64,000 bases of DNA from Parabacteroides sp. AD58 (GTDB lineage Bacteria; Bacteroidota; Bacteroidia; Bacteroidales; Tannerellaceae). Position 1 is the stretch's first letter. Every line of letters begins with the position of its first letter. The stretch lies in contig NZ_CP146284.1 of NCBI RefSeq assembly GCF_023744375.2, positions 2,976,001 to 3,040,000 of the forward strand, given 5' to 3'. The position numbers and the translations under genes are program-made. Under the pieces are notes generated by a model. That model saw only the letters and a program-made list of their open reading frames with translations, ran no database searches and was not told the origin of the DNA. This document shows positions 60,537 through 64,000 of this stretch, one piece after another.

Positions 60537-62180
60537 ATGAATGTATTTCAGTTAAAATTTAAGAGTATTGCTTTGTTAGGCTGTTTGTTCTCATTCTTTT
60601 CTTGCATTGAGAATGATATACCTTATCCCTATCAAGAAGGAAATATTACGGATTTTGCTGTTGAAGGACAGATTGATAATTCATTATCCATTGATAAGGC
60701 AAAGGGAACAGTTGTTGTAGAAGTCAGTGATGCGGTAGATATCACCTCTTTGCAGATACAGAAATTACAGGTTAGTAACAGCGCTCATGTGGCTATCGAT
60801 TCAAGTCGGTGTGTTGATTATGAAAACTTCCCGACAGTAGGCTTTTCATCATTAGACAGTCTGCCGAAGTCTGCTGATACCCGTGTTGATTTCACATCTC
60901 CGGTATCAGTGTTGTTACAAACTTATCAGGATTATCCTTGGACGATAACGGTCAATCAGACGATTAACAGAACCGTTGTCGTAAGTAATCAGATTGGAGA
61001 TCCGGTTATAGATGTGGCAAATAAGCAGGTGGTGGTTTATGTAGCGAAGAATCAACCATTGGATCAGATAAAAGTAACGGAAATGAAATTAGGTGGTTCG
61101 GTGGGTGTTGTCGTTCCAGATCCAACAATCATAACAGACTTCTCTCGACCTCAAACATTCGAAGTAACCCGTTTTGGGGTAACAGAAACCTGGAAAGTGA
61201 CCGTTTTGCATTCGGATGAAGAATCTGTGGCGACTGGTAATAGTTTCCCTATGGTTCATCAGATACGAGTTTCGGGAACTATACAGGTTGGCAAGACTCC
61301 GGTTATTGAATATAAGGAAAAAAGTGCTTCCGATTGGCAGGCACTTTCGGAAAGTTCTATCACGATAGAAGGTACAACTTATACGGCATTTATTACAGGA
61401 TTGAAAGCCAATACGACGTATGTTTACCGAACAACGGTAGACGGAGTAGCCGGAAATGAAGAAGAATGTACTACCGCATCTGAGGTTGCTTTGACTAATG
61501 GAAGTTTTGATGACTGGTATAAGGATGGTAATGTGTGGAATCCATGGTCTGAGACAGGTGTCTCTTTTTGGGATACAGGAAATAAAGGTGCTGCAACTTT
61601 GGGCGAAAGCAATAGTGTACCGACCAGTGATACAAGTAATGGTAGCGGGCAGGCTGTAAAGTTGGAGTCTCGTTTTGTCGGTTTGTTAGGAATAGGTAAG
61701 TTTGCGGCTGGGAATATCTTTACCGGATCGTATGTTCGGACTGATGGAACAAATGGTGTATTGAGCTTTGGCCGTGAGTTTAATACCTATCCAACAGGAC
61801 TCAAATTCCAATATAAATATAATTCAGAAACGATTAACAAAAGTGGTGATTCGGATTATGAATACCTGTTGAACCGCCCGGATTCAATGCATATTTATGT
61901 GGCATTGACGGATATGTCTGAACCTTATGAAATCCGGACTAAAAAGTCTGATAGGCAACTGTTCAATAAGAATGACAAGAGCATCATCGCTTATGGAGAG
62001 TTTATTTCGGCGGAAACGGTGACTTCGTATAAAGAATATACGATCCAACTGGATTATCGCAGTTATAGAAAGCCTAAATATATCATCATTGTAGCTTCAG
62101 CAAGTAAATATGGAGATTTCTTTACCGGTGGCGAAGGTAGTACGCTTTATCTGGATGAAATGGAATTGCTTTATGAATGA
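60537..62180 (+). CDS. PCMD-domain surface lipoprotein
   Basis: This 547-residue protein has a lipoprotein signal (LLGCLFSFFSCIENDIPYPY) followed by two beta domains of the DUF5018-like type (FAVEGQIDNSLSIDKAKGTVVVEVSD, WTITVNQTINRTVVVSNQIG, VTRFGVTETWKVTVLH), an FN3-like domain (IEYKEKSASDWQALSES, ITGLKANTTYVYRTTVDG) and the PCMD domain (SFDDWYKDGNVWNPWSETG, FNTYPTGLKFQYKYNS, YIIIVASASKYGDFFTGGEG then STLYLDEMELLYE). It lacks the DUF4493 domain. It is the last gene of the operon; a perfect-stem terminator follows. Role: probably binding of a carbohydrate ligand at the surface. Confidence 0.8.
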   Translation: MNVFQLKFKSIALLGCLFSFFSCIENDIPYPYQEGNITDFAVEGQIDNSLSIDKAKGTVVVEVSDAVDITSLQIQKLQVSNSAHVAIDSSRCVDYENFPTVGFSSLDSLPKSADTRVDFTSPVSVLLQTYQDYPWTITVNQTINRTVVVSNQIGDPVIDVANKQVVVYVAKNQPLDQIKVTEMKLGGSVGVVVPDPTIITDFSRPQTFEVTRFGVTETWKVTVLHSDEESVATGNSFPMVHQIRVSGTIQVGKTPVIEYKEKSASDWQALSESSITIEGTTYTAFITGLKANTTYVYRTTVDGVAGNEEECTTASEVALTNGSFDDWYKDGNVWNPWSETGVSFWDTGNKGAATLGESNSVPTSDTSNGSGQAVKLESRFVGLLGIGKFAAGNIFTGSYVRTDGTNGVLSFGREFNTYPTGLKFQYKYNSETINKSGDSDYEYLLNRPDSMHIYVALTDMSEPYEIRTKKSDRQLFNKNDKSIIAYGEFISAETVTSYKEYTIQLDYRSYRKPKYIIIVASASKYGDFFTGGEGSTLYLDEMELLYE

Positions 62181-62222
62181 GAAGATGTTTCTTGTATATA
62201 AAGACAATATAGTAGCATTATA

Positions 62223-62286
62223 AAAATTCCTCCAACAACTTCTTAACCCAAAGCTGGGACGAAGCGGTTGGAGGAATTTTAGTTAT
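62223..62286 (+). terminator. Terminator of the DUF4493/PCMD operon
   Basis: A perfect 14-bp repeat (AAAATTCCTCCAAC at 62223-62236 and its complement at 62267-62280) with a 30-nt loop and a TTTT end. It can work on both strands, also ending the gene at 62396. Confidence 0.75.
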
Positions 62287-62395
62287 CAGCAGATTCACTC
62301 GGAAGAATGAATTGTACGGGACCACGGATACATCTTCTTGATTCGGTTGCGATGGTTGTGAGTCCATAGGAGATTACATCAAAAGGATAAGACGA

Positions 62396-62893
62396 CTATT
62401 CAGGAATATAATCTTCCTTGATAAACGCATCGTACACCCGTTTCGGATGGTCGTTGGTCGAGAAACCAATATCACCGAAAGTCTGTTGGCGGAATTTCTT
62501 CAGCTTCAGATTGTCCATGGCATATTCACGGAGCGGCTTGTGCATATCGCCCAATAAAGAGCTGCTAACAGGCTGATCGAGCAGATTCTCTTTCGGCGTT
62601 ATGATAGGGAGAAGCTTTTGTTCCAGCAGTCCTCGATAAGCGCCTGTGTATTCGCACCAGCAAACATGGTTTACTTCATACAGACGGTAGGTATATTTGG
62701 ACCATGCCGTCTTCAGCAGAATCTCATTCTCAGAAACCTCGGCTGTCGCTTCCTGCGGGTAAGCAAAATCTCTGATCTTGATAAGTTTCCTTTTGTCATC
62801 AATCTCTTCTACTTCCGTGATCCAGAAGTCAGAATGTAACAGCTGGTCGAGTATGCCAGCTAACGTCTCTTTGATTTCAAACTGAATTTTCAT
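62396..62893 (-). CDS. Hypothetical cytoplasmic protein
   Basis: No family was recognised for this 165-residue protein. It has no signal peptide or membrane segment. The first half alternates short strands with charged turns (FWITEVEEIDDKRKLIKIRDF, ENEILLKTAWSKYTYRLYEVN) and the second half is helical (LKLKKFRQQTFGDIGFSTNDHPKRVYDAFIKEDYIPE). The frame is well used and codon choice is as in the neighbours, so it is likely a real gene. Confidence 0.65.
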   Translation of the reverse strand: MKIQFEIKETLAGILDQLLHSDFWITEVEEIDDKRKLIKIRDFAYPQEATAEVSENEILLKTAWSKYTYRLYEVNHVCWCEYTGAYRGLLEQKLLPIITPKENLLDQPVSSSLLGDMHKPLREYAMDNLKLKKFRQQTFGDIGFSTNDHPKRVYDAFIKEDYIPE

Positions 62894-63082
62894 GATATTT
62901 GCCTTCTGTCAAGGACTTCGTTTGATTACTATATAAATGATAACAACTGGGCACCGGAAAAAGTTCAGGAGATTTTCAATTCTGTTGTTTGGAAACAAAT
63001 TGATAGCGGAAAATGGATGATTGAAGATGAAAAAAAGGACAGGATCGGGTTTTTATTCCCCGCCTGTCCTTTGGTCGTGTAA
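62894..63082 (+). pseudogene. Possible gene remnant
   Basis: A frame without a start reads SFDYYINDNNWAPEKVQEIF, VVWKQIDSGKWMIEDEK on the plus strand and ends at the TAA at 63080-63082 after running through a terminator hairpin. The amino-acid make-up is protein-like (Trp, Asn, Asp, Lys balanced), but no start and no family are visible, so it may be the tail of a lost gene or chance. Confidence 0.25.
63027..63072 (-). terminator. Terminator of the minus-strand gene at the window end
   Basis: AAAGGACAGG and CCTGTCCTTT enclose a 19-nt loop; on the minus strand the stem is followed by seven Ts. Confidence 0.75.
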
Positions 63083-63095
63083 GGTTTATAACGAA

Positions 63096-64000
63096 TTACT
63101 CGATCATATATTCAACTGGCGTCTTAACACATCGTATGGTACGCGTCTTGGTTGAGTTCTGTCCGGTATATTTATACCAGTTGCCTGTTCCCGTTGCCTG
63201 CGAGCTGCCTTCAATCAGCCAGGTAGAACCGCTGTTACCGTAGGTGGCAAACAGAATCATCATCCTGGCTACGGAGGCTGTATCCGTGCTATACTGATGG
63301 CCCAAGCCGCAGAGGACGAGATGCGCTCCGTTGTAATTGAAGTCGTAGAAGTTGACTGGACCATAAGAACCGCCTAAAAAAGAGGCGTCGCGCTCTACAA
63401 TATCAAACGTCAGGCGCTGTCCCAAGTTGTTGTTGAACGCATTAGAACCGTAGCGTAAGTTGAAGTTGTTGCTGGCCGTGAAGAAGCGGTAATCATCATA
63501 ATCCGGTATCTCGAAACCGTCGGGTGCCATTTCTGTCGGATCAAGCGTTCCGAAATTCCCGGCGCTGGCCTGCATTCCTTCGAAGTAGAAGTTCGAACCG
63601 TCGTACCGCAACGGCAGGCCGTTCGGATTTCCTCCCTGATACTGGTCGCCTAAGACGTGCAGGAACTCATCGTTGGTGCAGGATGAGAGATAATCACCCA
63701 ATTCCCGTCCGGCTGCCGGATCATTGGAAAGCAGAATCTGGTCTTCGAAGCGCTTGACGTTGCCACGGAGATTGTATTTGCACCACCAGGTTCCGTTGAC
63801 TTCGACTACCGGTAATCCCCAGTACTGGCGACTCACAAAATATTCTTCCGCTTCGGTACCGTCGGTATTGCAGATGATGATTTTCCCTTCCTGTTTCCGG
63901 CCGTCGGCATCCGGGTCGTTCGGTTTCCAACCGGCTACGACACGATATTGATTTCCGGCTTCGGGATATACTTTCAGCCAGGGAATATCATTGGTCTCTA
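63096..64000 (-). CDS. C-terminal part of a large secreted-type protein with a possible FISUMP/FGE-like end domain (5' end outside window)
   Basis: The frame is open on the minus strand to the last base of the window; an apparent GTG start at 63836 is internal, since sequence such as IPWLKVYPEAGNQYRVVAGW and GKIIICNTDGTEAEEYF precedes it. About 300 residues are visible. NGTWWCKYNLRG, GMQASAGNFGTLDP, NWYKYTGQNSTKTRTIRCVK resemble the start and end of FISUMP or formylglycine-generating-enzyme-like domains of surface proteins, but the likeness is partial. Gly/Asn/Tyr-rich composition fits an exported protein; the signal peptide would be outside the window. The terminator at 63027 closes it. Confidence 0.5.
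   Translation of the reverse strand, partial: ETNDIPWLKVYPEAGNQYRVVAGWKPNDPDADGRKQEGKIIICNTDGTEAEEYFVSRQYWGLPVVEVNGTWWCKYNLRGNVKRFEDQILLSNDPAAGRELGDYLSSCTNDEFLHVLGDQYQGGNPNGLPLRYDGSNFYFEGMQASAGNFGTLDPTEMAPDGFEIPDYDDYRFFTASNNFNLRYGSNAFNNNLGQRLTFDIVERDASFLGGSYGPVNFYDFNYNGAHLVLCGLGHQYSTDTASVARMMILFATYGNSGSTWLIEGSSQATGTGNWYKYTGQNSTKTRTIRCVKTPVEYMIE

Overview
The window is about 64 kb of chromosome from a gut-type member of the Bacteroidales, most likely Parabacteroides or a close relative. The evidence is the Bacteroidetes promoter signature seen before many genes (TTTG near -33 and TAnnTTTG near -7), the general lack of Shine-Dalgarno sites, a SusC/SusD pair, several lipoproteins with DUF4493 and PCMD domains, a large secreted protein with a DUF6383/T9SS-like tail, an IS4351-type IS30 element and multicopy Rpn-family genes. 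The genus is inferred from gene families, not from an rRNA gene; no tRNA, rRNA or CRISPR array was seen.

Layout. 1-950: end of an inner-membrane transporter. 950-6010: a structured leader or small RNA ending in a strong terminator, then a 1352-residue secreted surface protein, then an unexplained structured stretch. 6114-6804: a wrecked Rpn-family gene carrying an inverted-repeat element. 6841-12956: RNase H, shikimate kinase, alanine dehydrogenase, the two subunits of 2-oxoacid:ferredoxin oxidoreductase and a small lipoprotein. 12983-18091 (minus): an operon of a Mur-ligase-like protein, DUF4924, RfbD, RF3 and ApbE, closed by a bidirectional terminator. 18453-26246: a small polysaccharide utilisation locus (SusC, SusD, GH36 alpha-galactosidase). 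26474-30142: a Pit phosphate transporter, an intact Rpn-family gene and a candidate small RNA. 30161-33853 (minus): DapB, LepB, a LepB paralogue lacking the catalytic lysine, and WbqC.

34080-49531 is a surface-glycan locus: UDP-glucose dehydrogenase, flippase, an inverted glycosyltransferase, a fused cytidylyltransferase/SDR that looks like a CDP-ribitol synthase, a LicD/FKRP-like transferase, a GnT-I-like enzyme, further glycosyltransferases (one split by an IS30 element with a 3-bp duplication), an MNT/HEPN pair and a YfhO protein. Many genes overlap by 1-4 bp and so look translationally coupled. 49646-52275 (minus): AhcY, LrgB and LrgA. 52918-62180 is a six-gene operon of DUF4493/PCMD surface lipoproteins plus one predicted outer-membrane beta-barrel protein, with sharp changes of base composition inside the long genes. 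62396-64000 holds two minus-strand genes, the second cut by the window edge.

The best candidates for something little described are the DUF4493/PCMD operon, the CDP-ribitol/LicD/GnT-I set, a dispersed intergenic repeat with exactly three 21-nt-spaced units at each of three sites, and the structured RNA before the 1352-residue protein.
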